DNA of 39,146 nucleotides, taken from positions 1 to 39,146 of the forward strand of contig CAMCLJ010000010.1 of the NCBI GenBank assembly GCA_945875745.1, in the 5' to 3' direction. The stretch is from Chlamydia trachomatis. Its GTDB lineage: Bacteria > Chlamydiota > Chlamydiia > Chlamydiales > Rhabdochlamydiaceae. This document shows positions 1 to 9,053 of the stretch, piece after piece. The position numbers were made by a program, and so were the translations under genes. Below the pieces are notes generated by a model. The model saw only the letters and a list, made by a program, of their open reading frames with translations, was not told the DNA's origin and ran no database searches. How positions within the stretch are numbered: position 1 is the stretch's first letter; each line of letters starts with the position of its first letter.

Positions 1-89
1 ATCTTGCTCTTTTTAATAGGGATCAATGGATAGCTGTATTAAGCAGTTTTAATGTTGATATCCACACCTCCAGCTACAGGAAGAACCTT
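1..89 (-). repeat. Diverged copy of rpsJ 3' end and terminator arm
   Basis: This stretch aligns with positions 1986-2078, which hold the second arm of the rpsJ terminator and the last codons of rpsJ. The offset is 1984-1985 bases, with one single-base indel and scattered substitutions. Shared blocks include the terminator arm ATCTTGCTCTTTTT and the run encoding V-D-I-x-I-K-x-A-stop. The homology stops around position 89. The two copies are in the same orientation and bracket the two leftward genes at 157-858 and 913-1815, so the arrangement looks like a duplication or insertion event at the end of the ribosomal operon. The copy runs off the left edge of the window, so its full extent is unknown. 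Confidence 0.8.
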
Positions 90-107
90 ATTAAGAGCGC
101 CCACAAG
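39..107 (-). pseudogene. rpsJ C-terminal fragment (pseudogene remnant)
   Basis: Read leftward, this gives 22 codons ending KVLPVAGGVDINIKTA-stop. The intact rpsJ ends [16 protein letters not shown]-stop. The frame and stop codon are kept, but an in-frame TAA at 108-110 lies just upstream and no start or ribosome-binding site is present. It is a dead fragment of an S10 gene, not a functional second copy. The amino acid changes (S to P, A to G, K to N, A to T) show it has drifted for some time or came from a related strain. Confidence 0.75.
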
Positions 108-156
108 TTAAGCCCATGGGTGCTATGAGTGTGCTCAATCTTAAAACTGTTCCAAT

Positions 157-858
157 TCATTTGTTATCCGCTACACGTTCTAAGATAGTCAGGCCGTGGT
201 TGTTAAATCGACGTTCCAATAATTTCCATTCTTTATGATTAGCTAGGAAATCTTCGACCGCAGGCCATAGACCTCGTTTATTCCGATCAAATGAAGCGGG
301 GTATTCGGAATAGTCCCCATGGTATTCGGTATCATCCCGATCACCCCATGGAGCGCTCGTATCATGCATAACTATGAATTTATTGATGTAGTGGGAAAAT
401 TTTTCGAGTTCGTATGTCAAATGACAGTAGGTATGAAGAGAATCTATAAACAGCATATCTGATGGTTCGATGTCAATATCCATATCATTAGCGCGTATAA
501 AATGGAAAGCTATTCCGTGTGCGTTAGCAAGACGTTTTGCTAATAAAAGCTTGGAGCGGGGTGGGGGAGCCAGGTCTATTCCTACATAAGATCGTGTTTG
601 ATAAGGGCTTTTAGATAAACCGTGTAAACAGCTCCATGTTGAAACTACTGTTCTTATGCCAATTTCTGTGACACTAGCGCATTGCTTTGCTAGATTCTCC
701 AGAACAGGTAAGTGCTCGTTGATATCAGATGTTTGCTGGGAATGTTTGATGTATAGATCTCGTAATTGATCGTTAGAATATAAAGATGTGTTATTCGATA
801 CAAAAAATATAAAAAATATAGGAAGACACAATCTATTAAAAATTCTTTGTAAATACAT
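157..858 (-). CDS. Exported class I methyltransferase-like protein
   Basis: The 233-residue protein starts with a convincing Sec signal (Arg near the N-terminus, then hydrophobic CLPIFFIFFV, likely cleavage after about residue 28). The rest resembles the Rossmann-fold SAM-dependent methyltransferases of the Methyltransf_24/cephalosporin-hydroxylase-like type: TEIG at 64-67 (motif I), YVGID at 91-95, DMLFIDSLHTY at 134-144 and MHDT at 164-167. The substrate cannot be read from the sequence. It is 54 bases downstream of the leftward glycosyltransferase-like gene at 913-1815 and probably co-transcribed with it. Both lie between the true rpsJ terminator and the rpsJ remnant. A methyltransferase with an export signal is odd because the periplasm normally has no SAM, so action outside the bacterium is possible (inference). 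Fold call fairly secure, function unknown. Confidence 0.7.
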   Translation of the reverse strand: MYLQRIFNRLCLPIFFIFFVSNNTSLYSNDQLRDLYIKHSQQTSDINEHLPVLENLAKQCASVTEIGIRTVVSTWSCLHGLSKSPYQTRSYVGIDLAPPPRSKLLLAKRLANAHGIAFHFIRANDMDIDIEPSDMLFIDSLHTYCHLTYELEKFSHYINKFIVMHDTSAPWGDRDDTEYHGDYSEYPASFDRNKRGLWPAVEDFLANHKEWKLLERRFNNHGLTILERVADNK

Positions 859-912
859 AATTTTCCCCTGTTAAGTGATTTAGTAAATAGAAAATACAGT
901 TAATTCTTTTTT

Positions 913-1815
913 CTATTTTAGTTCAGCCCTTTCTAATATGTCTTTTTCCATAGGATTATCTCCTGGGAGAGATAATCCATAAAACTCCTTTAGAAGAGAC
1001 TGCATTATAAAAATATCAAAAGTGGATCGTAATTCATGGTCTTGATGTTTTACCCTAAAATGAAAATCATTTTTGGATTTATTTTTTTTATACTTTTTCC
1101 AATGCGAGGAAGTTTCCAGCCATGTTAAGGGTGCTGGGATTAATTGAATGCCGGACTTTTTAAAAAAATAACCTATATTTATATCATCATTAAATTCCTC
1201 AACATACGTTATTTTTTTTAGAGTGTCTTGATGTTCGACTAAATAGGCAGCTACATCAGAAGACATAATGAAACCGCATCCATGTCCAAAGACTAGCTTT
1301 TCTCCGTGATAATTATGAGGAAGCAAAGGGTACCCAGAGTAACATCCATGTTGTGGTAGTGTTTTTAGAAAGCTAAGTAATCTTGGAAAAACGTAAAATG
1401 AAGATAAATTTGTGCGTATTACATAATTAAACTCATGGAGTCTTGGTAGCATGCATTCAATTGAAAGTATTGTTTTATTTAAAATTCCAGGAATGACGTT
1501 TTCTTCTGTTTTGCACCATATGATATCCTCTTGAATTTCATAAGGAGAGGATAAATTCGGGTCTCCTTGAATAAAATATGCTTCTATATTATCCGGGCAA
1601 GTATGCATATAAGATCGCCATATCTTTTTCAGCTCTGGATACGGAAAGGTTAGATCGATTCCTGGAAAGTTATCAGAAGCAATAATTAAAATAAGGACTT
1701 TTGGATTGGTATTATCAGAAGGAATTAAAGATTTTTGTTTTGAAAAAATAGAGGAAGCAAGAAGTGAAAAACTTAATAAAAAAAAATAAAAAATAAATTT
1801 TTTTAAAAAAAGCAT
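913..1815 (-). CDS. Exported glycosyltransferase-like protein (GT31/Fringe-like, tentative)
   Basis: The frame is open to 1863, but the start chosen is the ATG at 1813-1815, preceded by AAGGGGT and followed directly by a signal sequence (MLFLKKFIFYFFLLSFSLLA, cleavage near residue 25). The 300-residue product has features of GT-A beta-galactosyltransferase/Fringe-like enzymes: YVIRTNLSSF at 131-140 where the DxD strand would sit, YSGYP at 159-163, GHGCGFIMS at 177-185 and NDDINIG at 209-215, like the conserved (E/D)DV.xG motif. The canonical DxD is not visible (RTN instead), so the enzyme may be metal-independent, diverged or inactive. It is AT-rich, leftward, and just upstream of the methyltransferase-like gene. 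The family call is by motif resemblance only. Confidence 0.55.
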   Translation of the reverse strand: MLFLKKFIFYFFLLSFSLLASSIFSKQKSLIPSDNTNPKVLILIIASDNFPGIDLTFPYPELKKIWRSYMHTCPDNIEAYFIQGDPNLSSPYEIQEDIIWCKTEENVIPGILNKTILSIECMLPRLHEFNYVIRTNLSSFYVFPRLLSFLKTLPQHGCYSGYPLLPHNYHGEKLVFGHGCGFIMSSDVAAYLVEHQDTLKKITYVEEFNDDINIGYFFKKSGIQLIPAPLTWLETSSHWKKYKKNKSKNDFHFRVKHQDHELRSTFDIFIMQSLLKEFYGLSLPGDNPMEKDILERAELK

Positions 1816-1959
1816 TAATATACCCCTTGTAGTTGCATATGAGGGAGAAAGATTCCCATCCACATCTTTAAAAATAAGCTCCGAGGATCAGATCTTTATT
1901 TTTTGATATGAAAAAATATGGAAAAACATTAAACAGCTGAATAGTAATCTCTTGAATAA

Positions 1960-1999
1960 AAAAAGAGCAAGATTTTTATAAAAAAATCTTGCTCTTTTT
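1960..1999 (-). terminator. rpsJ operon terminator, 18-bp perfect hairpin
   Basis: An inverted repeat pairs 1960-1977 with 1982-1999 without mismatch around a 4-base loop; the core is AAGAGCAAGATT. Both flanks are A/T runs, so it can act in both directions, but it lies 23 bases past the rpsJ stop and clearly ends the leftward rpsL-rpsG-fusA-rpsJ transcript. Its right arm reappears at the very start of the window as part of the duplicated segment. Confidence 0.85.
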
Positions 2000-2022
2000 A
2001 AAGGAATCGATTGATGGCTGTA

Positions 2023-2343
2023 TTAAGCAGCTTTAATTTTGATATCCACACCTGCAGCTACAGAAAGAACCTTTAGCTTATCAATTGTATCAGGCGTCGG
2101 GTTGAGGATATCTAAAACACGGATGTGTGTTCGAATCTCAAACTGCTCGCGAGACTTTCTATCGACGTGAGGGGATCTTAGTACAGTATAAATTTCCCGT
2201 TTTGTAGGTAGAGGGATAGGTCCTACAATACGAGCACCTGTACGTTTTGCTGTTTCAACGATATCCGCTGTAGACCGATCAAGAACTCTTTGATCATATC
2301 CTTTAAGACGGATTCTAATTCTTTGTCTGGATTGTTTTGCCAT
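2023..2343 (-). CDS. rpsJ: 30S ribosomal protein S10
   Basis: The 106-residue protein matches S10 over its full length, including the [15 protein letters not shown] start, the [29 protein letters not shown] core and the VDIKI end. S10 sits in the 30S head and, as NusE, also joins antitermination complexes. It is the last gene of the leftward operon, 22 bases after fusA, and is followed by a strong terminator. The rpsL-rpsG-fusA-rpsJ arrangement is the usual chlamydial one, with rpsJ here instead of at the head of the S10 operon. Confidence 0.97.
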   Translation of the reverse strand: MAKQSRQRIRIRLKGYDQRVLDRSTADIVETAKRTGARIVGPIPLPTKREIYTVLRSPHVDRKSREQFEIRTHIRVLDILNPTPDTIDKLKVLSVAAGVDIKIKAA

Positions 2344-2365
2344 GAGTAACTTTCCTTACGGTCTT

Positions 2366-4456
2366 TTATTTTTTTAAAATTTCTTCTTGTAGTTTTGTTG
2401 GAACTTTTTCGAAATGGCTTGGTTCCATCGTATAGCTAGCACGCCCAGAACTTAGGGAGCGTAACTGTGTGGAGTAGCCAAACATTTCGCTTAGTGGAAC
2501 TTCTGACTCCACCATTACAATTGCTCTTTCAGTGGTTTGATTTAAGATCTTACCTCTGCGACGGTTAATATCGCCGATCACATCTCCCATGAATTGGTCA
2601 GGTGTTGTCACCACAACCTTCATGATTGGTTCAAGAAGAACGGGCTTGGATTTCTTTGCAGCGTCCTTCATTGCCATAGATCCGCAGATTTTAAACGCCA
2701 TTTCACTCGAGTCAACTTCGTGGTAGGAACCAAATGTAATAGCAACTTTGATATCCACAAGAGGGTATCCTGCAAGAGCACCTGTTGAAAGAGCTTCTTC
2801 GATACCTTTCATGGTTGGGGAGATATATTCTTTTGGAATGCTTCCACCAACGATCTTGCTGATAACTTCATTGCCTTTTCCTACTTCGTTCGGTTCAATC
2901 TCAAGGCACACATGAGCGTACTGACCTCTACCACCAGACTGTTTTACATACTTAGTTTCTGTAGAACCAGCTTTTGTGATGGTTTCTTTGTAGGCTACTT
3001 CAGGTTTACCAACATTTGCTTCAACGGAGAATTCACGGAACATTCGATCCCTTAGAATCTCAAGGTGAAGTTCTCCCATACCAGAAATAATAGTCTGCCC
3101 TGTTTCTTCGTTTGTTTGAACGCGGAAAGTAGGATCTTCTTCTGATAATGAGCCAAGAGCAACAGATAACTTTTCTCTATCAGCCTTAGATTTAGGCTCG
3201 ATAGCCATTGAAATAACAGGTTCAGGGAACTCCATTTTTTCGAGGAGAAGAGGGTTGTCTTCTGTGCAAAGGGTGTCACCGGTGCTTGTATATTTTAAAC
3301 CAATACATGCAGCAATGTCACCTGTGTAGAATTCATCACGATCTTTTCTTTGGTTAGCGTGCATTTCAAGTAGACGGGAGACTCGTTCTTTTTTGTCTTT
3401 TGTCGTATTGATCAGCGTGCTTCCTTTAGTGAGTGTACCTGCATAGATACGTACGAAGGTAAGTCTACCCACATAAGGATCGGACATGATTTTAAATGCT
3501 AGTGCAGCAAGAGGGCTATCATCACTTGGCACAATCTCCATTGGAGAGTTTGTGTCGATGTTGATTCCTTTAACCACTCCTCGATCTAAAGGTGAAGGCA
3601 TCCATCTGACGACAGAGTCAAGAAGAGGCTGAATCCCTTTATTTTTAAAAGCAGTACCGCATACAACAGGATTAATTTTTAAAGCAATTACACCCTTGCG
3701 AATGACAGCATGAATCTCATCTTCTGTAAGAGAATCTGGATTTTCAAGGACTTTCATCATAAATGTTTCATTAGATTCATCGACTGTTGCTAGTTCTTCA
3801 AGAAGGCTTGCTCTCAATTTCTGACATTGACTGAGCATGTCTTCTGGAATTTCTGCTACATCGTACTGAGCACCTAATGTTTCATCTAAGAAGAGGTAGG
3901 CTTTCATTGCAACGAGGTCAACCATTCCCTTAAAATCAGACTCAGCTCCGATTGGGCACTGGACAGGGATCGCGTTGGCGCCTAATTTGTCACGCATCGT
4001 CTTGATAGCATTAAAGAAGTCTGCACCAATACGGTCCATTTTATTAACGAATGCGATTCTTGGCACGCCATATCGATCGGCTTGACGCCAAACTGTTTCA
4101 GATTGAGGCTGCACACCAGCTACAGCATCGAACACGGCAACTGCTCCGTCAAGTACACGTAGAGAGCGTTCGACTTCGATTGTGAAGTCAACGTGTCCTG
4201 GTGTATCGATGATGTTAATTTTGTGTCCATTCCAGTATACAGTAGTTGCCGCGGAGGTAATGGTAATTCCTCTTTCCTTTTCTTGCTCCATGAAGTCCAT
4301 CGTAGCTGCACCTTCATGCACTTCACCTAACCGGTGCAGTTTGCCAGAGTAAAATAGGATTCGCTCTGTACATGTTGTTTTGCCAGCATCGATGTGGGCC
4401 ATGATGCCGATGTTTCTCACGTCTTTAAGAGAGTCAGTTGCAGGTCTTTTGCTCAT
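2366..4456 (-). CDS. fusA: Translation elongation factor G
   Basis: The 696-residue GTPase drives ribosomal translocation. The G motifs are clear: AHIDAGKTT (G1, near residue 20), DTPGHVDF (G3), NKMDRIGAD (G4). The later domains carry the [21 protein letters not shown] and [14 protein letters not shown] signatures of domains III-V. Length is normal for bacterial EF-G. It follows rpsG with 13 bases between and precedes rpsJ in the same operon. The sequence is well conserved with no sign of truncation or of a paralogue-type EF-G2. Confidence 0.98.
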   Translation of the reverse strand: MSKRPATDSLKDVRNIGIMAHIDAGKTTCTERILFYSGKLHRLGEVHEGAATMDFMEQEKERGITITSAATTVYWNGHKINIIDTPGHVDFTIEVERSLRVLDGAVAVFDAVAGVQPQSETVWRQADRYGVPRIAFVNKMDRIGADFFNAIKTMRDKLGANAIPVQCPIGAESDFKGMVDLVAMKAYLFLDETLGAQYDVAEIPEDMLSQCQKLRASLLEELATVDESNETFMMKVLENPDSLTEDEIHAVIRKGVIALKINPVVCGTAFKNKGIQPLLDSVVRWMPSPLDRGVVKGINIDTNSPMEIVPSDDSPLAALAFKIMSDPYVGRLTFVRIYAGTLTKGSTLINTTKDKKERVSRLLEMHANQRKDRDEFYTGDIAACIGLKYTSTGDTLCTEDNPLLLEKMEFPEPVISMAIEPKSKADREKLSVALGSLSEEDPTFRVQTNEETGQTIISGMGELHLEILRDRMFREFSVEANVGKPEVAYKETITKAGSTETKYVKQSGGRGQYAHVCLEIEPNEVGKGNEVISKIVGGSIPKEYISPTMKGIEEALSTGALAGYPLVDIKVAITFGSYHEVDSSEMAFKICGSMAMKDAAKKSKPVLLEPIMKVVVTTPDQFMGDVIGDINRRRGKILNQTTERAIVMVESEVPLSEMFGYSTQLRSLSSGRASYTMEPSHFEKVPTKLQEEILKK

Positions 4457-4469
4457 TGTTAATCCTTAG

Positions 4470-4943
4470 TTACCACTTGTAATGAGCAAATGCTTTGTTT
4501 GCTTCTGCCATGCGATGGGTGTCGTCTTTTTTCTTAATGGTAGCGCCTTGATTCTGGTAGCAGTCTGTAAGTTCTGCAGCCAGGCCATCTTCCATCGCTC
4601 TTCCAGCTTTTTCTCTGGAATAATTAATAATCCATTGCATCGCCATAGAAGTGCGTCTTTCTGGAGCAATTTCAATGGGCACTTGGTAAGTGGCTCCGCC
4701 GATACGGCGGGATTTTACTTCAAGAGCTGGTTTAGCATTCTCAAGAGCTTGTTCAAATGCCGCTAAAGGGCTTTCTGCTTTTACTCGCTGAGCGAACTTC
4801 TCTAATGCATTGTATACGATTTTACGAGCTGTTGCTTTTCTTCCCTGGTTCATGATCTTATTCACAAACTTCGCGAGAATATAGCTATTATACACTGGAT
4901 CTGGATCGATCTCTCTTTTAACTGCACGTCTTCTTCTAGACAT
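4470..4943 (-). CDS. rpsG: 30S ribosomal protein S7
   Basis: The 157-residue S7 begins MSRRRRAVKREIDPDPVYNS and contains the MNQGRKATARKIVYNALE and GGATYQVPIEIAPERR motifs of the family. It nucleates assembly of the 30S head and contacts the E site. It lies between rpsL and fusA in the leftward operon. A 155-base spacer separates it from rpsL, longer than the other gaps in the operon. Confidence 0.97.
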   Translation of the reverse strand: MSRRRRAVKREIDPDPVYNSYILAKFVNKIMNQGRKATARKIVYNALEKFAQRVKAESPLAAFEQALENAKPALEVKSRRIGGATYQVPIEIAPERRTSMAMQWIINYSREKAGRAMEDGLAAELTDCYQNQGATIKKKDDTHRMAEANKAFAHYKW

Positions 4944-5098
4944 GTGTCCTTTCCTTAATTTTTAAAATTTAAACTTTAAGACCTTAATATGTTCACTTGC
5001 CTTTCTGGCTTTTCCAAGAAAGACGATCCGAGATTCTTACTGCACCAAGTGCAGAAACAATCGCGAATCAGGATATCTATATTCAAGATATCCTAAGA

Positions 5099-5470
5099 TT
5101 ACTTAGGACGTTTCGCCCCGTATTTAGATCTCGATTTTTTACGGTCTTTTACTGCCGCACAGTCAAGAGCTCCTCGGACAATGTGATAGCGAACCCCTGG
5201 AAGGTCTTTTACACGACCACCGCGAACTAGGACAATACTGTGTTCTTGCAGATTGTGGCCTTCACCACCGATGTATGCAATAACTTCTTGACCATTAGAT
5301 AAGCGAATCCAAGCTACTTTTCTTAAAGCAGAGTTTGGCTTTTTAGGCGTTTTTGTTTTTACTTGCAGACAGACACCTCGTTTTTGAGGGCACTGCTGTA
5401 GTGCTGGGGATTTTTTTCTACGTACTTTACTTGTACGACCCTGACGAACTAGTTGGTTTATTGTTGGCAT
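5099..5470 (-). CDS. rpsL: 30S ribosomal protein S12
   Basis: The 123-residue S12 carries the decoding-centre segments [11 protein letters not shown] and [17 protein letters not shown], with the lysines where streptomycin-resistance changes arise still wild type. The start ATG follows an AAGGAG ribosome-binding site nine bases away. It is the first gene of the leftward ribosomal/EF-G operon and has a promoter at 5519-5548. Confidence 0.97.
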   Translation of the reverse strand: MPTINQLVRQGRTSKVRRKKSPALQQCPQKRGVCLQVKTKTPKKPNSALRKVAWIRLSNGQEVIAYIGGEGHNLQEHSIVLVRGGRVKDLPGVRYHIVRGALDCAAVKDRKKSRSKYGAKRPK

Positions 5471-5518
5471 AGAGCCATTCTCCTTTGCAAAAGCTTTTTA
5501 CAAAATGACATAGAGGAA

Positions 5519-5548
5519 ACTATATCTTTTTAGGGTAATTATTTGCAA
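5519..5548 (-). promoter_or_regulatory. Probable sigma70-type promoter of the rpsL operon
   Basis: On the minus strand a -35 box TTGCAA (5543-5548) and a -10 box TATAGT (5519-5524) are separated by 18 bases. Both are close to consensus and lie about 50 bases upstream of the rpsL start. The 5471-5731 region separates the divergent rpsL and tsp genes, so both promoters must lie here. Confidence 0.5.
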
Positions 5549-5640
5549 AAGGTATCCTGACCAGGTCCTTTTTATTCATCTCAATCAATATAAATAACAG
5601 TCTTGAAAGATTTCGTATTTTGCTAAATCTATTTATTTAA

Positions 5641-5668
5641 TTGTTATTGCTGCATTAATTTTTATATT
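5641..5668 (+). promoter_or_regulatory. Possible promoter of tsp
   Basis: TTGTTA at 5641-5646 and TATATT at 5663-5668 with a 16-base spacer form a plausible promoter about 65 bases ahead of the tsp start. The surrounding DNA is very AT-rich, so chance matches are likely. Confidence 0.35.
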
Positions 5669-5731
5669 AAAATTTATCTGGTAAAAAAATGTCATTACGG
5701 GGATATAAAAAATAATCTTATGAGGTGTCGG

Positions 5732-7693
5732 ATGAATTCATATTTTTTTAAAAAATGGTGTATTTGCTCTGTTTTATTTTCCGTAGGGCTCTATGCATCC
5801 CCTGAAAAAATAAAAAAATCTGATGTTAGACCGATGCTTGAAGAAATGCTCGGTTTGCACGTTGAATATAAAGAATTTTCTCCAAAACTTGCCAGGAGAG
5901 CGGTTCGCTTATTTATTGAACAGTTTGATCCTTATCGTCTTTATTTGCTCTCCAGTGAGGTGCAGCCATTTTTAGATATGGACGATCGGAGTGTAGATAA
6001 GGTGGTAGCCGGGTTTTACAGGGATGATTTTGCTGTCTTTGAATCTTTAAACAAAATTTTTCAAAAAAGTATTTTAAGAGCCAGGGATATAAGAGCTCAG
6101 GTTTTGCGAGAGCTCGTTTCCTCTAAGCAAGACGTTGAGTCCCTGGGTGCATTAAACTACAGTGCATACGCCATGAATGCCGGTGAATTAAAAGAGCGAT
6201 CTAAGCGTCAAATAATTAATATGCTAGCCTCTGAAATAAAGTTGTCAGGTTCCGTAGATTGGCCTCCGGCTAAAAAACAAAAATTATTCCAATTGTGGGA
6301 AAAACGGTTTTTAAGATCGGAAAGTGCTTATTTTATTTCTGGTGGGAAAAAAAATGAGTCGGATCATCAGATTGCGCTCCACCTAATGAAATCTCATGCC
6401 AAAAGTCTAGATGCCCATACTTCTTTTTTTAGTCCCGATGAAGCGACAGAAATGAGGACAAGTTTAGAAAAACAGTTTGAAGGTGTTGGGATCATCCTTA
6501 GGGAAGGGGTTGATGGTATTTTTATTACGAATGTGGTTCGGGGGGGGCCGGCAGATAGATCTGGCAAAATTATGCCCGGCGATCTACTTGTCGAAATTGA
6601 TGGAAAAGCCGTTGAGGTGTCAAGTTATGAAGATGTGTTAAAACGGCTTAAAGGGGAGAGGGGATCTAAATTAGTTCTCGGGGTGCGGCATAAAGGGGAT
6701 AATGGTTCTGTCTCAGTTGATAAAGTTGAGTTGTTAAGAGAAAAAATTGTGATGCAAGATGAGAGAGTTCACTACTTTTCAGAGCGGTATCGGAAAGGGG
6801 TTATTGGTAAAATTGTCCTGCCTTCTTTTTACGAAAGTGGGGGAGGGGCAAGCTGTGAAAAAGACATGAAAGAGGCTATTCGCAATTTAAAAAAAGAAGG
6901 GGATCTCTTAGGGGTTGTCATTGATATGAGGGATAATTCCGGTGGATTTTTAAATCAAGCTGTTAAGCTTTCAGGTCTTTTTATGTCCAGTGGCGTGGTT
7001 GTGATTTCCAAGTATGCTAAGGGTGAGATGCAGTATTTAAGAGATGTCGATGGAAGAGTTTATTATGAAGGACCTTTAGTTCTTCTGACCTCGAAGGCTT
7101 CGGCGTCTGCAGCGGAGATTGTCGCTCAGGCTCTTCAGGATTATGGGGTCGCTGTAGTTGTTGGGGATGACAGGACGTATGGCAAGGGGACGATACAGTA
7201 TCAGACTGTTACGGATCAGCAGGCTCGAAATTTCTTTAAAGTCACTGTGGGCAGGTACTATACTGTTTCTGGAAGGTCTACCCAGATTGAAGGGGTTCAA
7301 GCAGACATTGTCGTTCCTACAGATTATGCTCCTTATAAGATAGGTGAGAGATACTTAGCTTATCCTCTTAAAAACGATCAGGTAGCGCCGGCTTATATAG
7401 ACCCCTTATATGATATTGATCCAAAAAATAAGGCTTGGTTTCAAAAAAATTACCTGCCCAATGTTCAGAAAAAATTATCTACTTGGACGCGGATGCTCCC
7501 TAGGTTAAAAGAAAGTAGCGCTGAGCGTCTTAGTAAAAATAAGAACTTTAGTCTATTTTTAAATAGAATGAATGGGGACCCGGTTGAGAAATTGGTTGTT
7601 ACTACAAATCGACAAGATGCGGAGGTAGAGGGTGCCGACTGGCAGCTAGAAGAAGCAGTGAATATCGTAAAAGATATGATTCTTTTGAAATAA
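5732..7693 (+). CDS. tsp: Tail-specific (C-terminal processing) protease, S41 family
   Basis: This periplasmic serine protease degrades proteins from their C-termini, like E. coli Prc. The start at 5732 is preferred over the ATG at 5720 because GAGG lies six bases ahead of it and a signal sequence follows (MNSYFFKKWCICSVLFSVGL, cleavage near ASPEK). In the 653-residue product an N-terminal helical domain ends in AKSLDAHTSFFSP, followed by a PDZ domain (EGVGIILRE to PGDLLVEIDG) and the peptidase domain. The catalytic pair by alignment with Prc Ser430/Lys455 is Ser459 (in SASAAEI) and Lys485 (in TYGKGTIQ). Chlamydial Tsp is also known as CT441. It is divergent from rpsL, as in Chlamydia. Confidence 0.93.
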   Translation: MNSYFFKKWCICSVLFSVGLYASPEKIKKSDVRPMLEEMLGLHVEYKEFSPKLARRAVRLFIEQFDPYRLYLLSSEVQPFLDMDDRSVDKVVAGFYRDDFAVFESLNKIFQKSILRARDIRAQVLRELVSSKQDVESLGALNYSAYAMNAGELKERSKRQIINMLASEIKLSGSVDWPPAKKQKLFQLWEKRFLRSESAYFISGGKKNESDHQIALHLMKSHAKSLDAHTSFFSPDEATEMRTSLEKQFEGVGIILREGVDGIFITNVVRGGPADRSGKIMPGDLLVEIDGKAVEVSSYEDVLKRLKGERGSKLVLGVRHKGDNGSVSVDKVELLREKIVMQDERVHYFSERYRKGVIGKIVLPSFYESGGGASCEKDMKEAIRNLKKEGDLLGVVIDMRDNSGGFLNQAVKLSGLFMSSGVVVISKYAKGEMQYLRDVDGRVYYEGPLVLLTSKASASAAEIVAQALQDYGVAVVVGDDRTYGKGTIQYQTVTDQQARNFFKVTVGRYYTVSGRSTQIEGVQADIVVPTDYAPYKIGERYLAYPLKNDQVAPAYIDPLYDIDPKNKAWFQKNYLPNVQKKLSTWTRMLPRLKESSAERLSKNKNFSLFLNRMNGDPVEKLVVTTNRQDAEVEGADWQLEEAVNIVKDMILLK

Positions 7694-7712
7694 ATCTTTT
7701 TCGAAAAAGATT
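7693..7712 (+). terminator. Perfect palindrome at the tsp stop codon
   Basis: AATCTTTTTCGAAAAAGATT begins on the last base of the tsp stop codon and can fold into an 8-bp hairpin. It has no strong T run after it, so it may be a weak terminator or an mRNA 3'-end protecting structure ahead of tRNA-Phe. Confidence 0.35.
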
Positions 7713-7766
7713 GCGAAAAATAGAAGGACTTTCGTATCGTATTGCTTTCTCTTAGTCTGTCCGTTT

Positions 7767-7842
<76 letters not shown>

Positions 7843-8021
7843 TTTTTCTTTTTATATAAAGCATACCTTAAAAATTCCTGAATTATCTAACACATTGACC
7901 TTTTATTTTAAGGTACTGTTTCAGTATTTGCTTGTTTACGAATTCGAGATTTCCCTTAGCCGATTATTGACTCTGTCAATAATCGATCTTTTTTATTTGA
8001 TTAGATTCTCGCTGAAATGGA

Positions 8022-9053
8022 TCAGTTTTTTAATTTTTCCAGGATTTTTTCATGCATTAACTCTAACTCTAATAACTGGGCTTCCATAGTAAAGTTATCT
8101 AAAAAAATTCCATGAGCTTTTTTTGCCATCTCTAAAGCCTTGTTGGGGTTATCTAAAATAGTTTGAATATGCCTTTTAATTTGTGAAAATATAGCCCGCC
8201 CCGTTAGGGAAGTATCGATATAAAAAATCGAATCCCCAAAGTGTTTTTGTACAAATGGATTTTGATCGCAGATAATGATTGCTGATGCTGCCGCCGCTTC
8301 AAAAATTCTTCCTGAAGGAATTTTTTCTGTTAGGTGCTTGTCGGAATGGATAACCAGGGCGATGCCATTTTTTTGCAATGTATCAATTATTGACTGGCCG
8401 TTAAAAGGCAGAGGTCCTACATATTGTTCTCCGTAAAGACGGCCAAATTCAAGATCACCATAGAATTTAGTAAAACCATCCTTACTTAAAAGTTTATTTA
8501 ATTGTCGAAAAGAAGGCCTATTTATTCGGTTCCCCCAGGTAGGAACTATATAAGTAAGGTTAAGGGGACTCACTGGCTTATAAGGTGTGGCATATGCTGT
8601 AGGATAAAATGGAATACTAGGAGCTATTAGATTGCCTTTACGAGAGGTAAAGGTTGAAAAATCAGTTTTATCTATTGTTAAAAGATACCCGTCATAATCC
8701 CTGTATTCATTTTCCAAATCGCCATTCATTTTGCAAAAATCTTTTTGACAATAAATAATAAAGTAATTTGGATGGTTACGTGATAGGAACCTAGGTTTTG
8801 CAACGTGAGTTGTTATTATAGAGAAATCTAGTGATGTATTTCTTATTCCCTCACCTTCGTTCTCATCGACTATCATAGTCCAACCTAATCGTTCCCCGGC
8901 AATTTTTATCCGGTATGCAACCTCTACGTCACCCTTCAAAATTTTTAATGTGATTATACCTACTCTTTTATGGGATAGATGATCGTTTCCGAAACAGCTT
9001 GCGATCGAAAGAAAAAAATACAAATACAATCGGACTAAATTGCGGGTCGTCAT
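8022..9053 (-). CDS. Exported GT-B fold glycosyltransferase-like protein
   Basis: The frame is open to 9143, but the ATG at 9051-9053 is preferred because TGGAGTT precedes it and a signal sequence follows it (TTRNLVRLYLYFFLSIASCFG). The 343-residue protein has the C-terminal half of a family 1-type glycosyltransferase: IPSGRIFEAAAASAIIICD at 245-263, with the Glu that usually binds the nucleotide sugar at 252, followed by NPFVQKHFGDSIFYID. IASC at 17-20 could be a lipobox, so membrane anchoring by a lipid is possible. It lies alone, leftward, between tRNA-Phe and the symporter gene. Donor and acceptor sugars are unknown. As with the other exported transferases here, a sugar-nucleotide enzyme outside the cytoplasm is unusual. 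Confidence 0.65.
   Translation of the reverse strand: MTTRNLVRLYLYFFLSIASCFGNDHLSHKRVGIITLKILKGDVEVAYRIKIAGERLGWTMIVDENEGEGIRNTSLDFSIITTHVAKPRFLSRNHPNYFIIYCQKDFCKMNGDLENEYRDYDGYLLTIDKTDFSTFTSRKGNLIAPSIPFYPTAYATPYKPVSPLNLTYIVPTWGNRINRPSFRQLNKLLSKDGFTKFYGDLEFGRLYGEQYVGPLPFNGQSIIDTLQKNGIALVIHSDKHLTEKIPSGRIFEAAAASAIIICDQNPFVQKHFGDSIFYIDTSLTGRAIFSQIKRHIQTILDNPNKALEMAKKAHGIFLDNFTMEAQLLELELMHEKILEKLKN

Noticed and set aside
2594-4766. Open frames antisense or out of frame within fusA and rpsG
   Set aside because: They are shadows of strongly conserved genes with no start signals.
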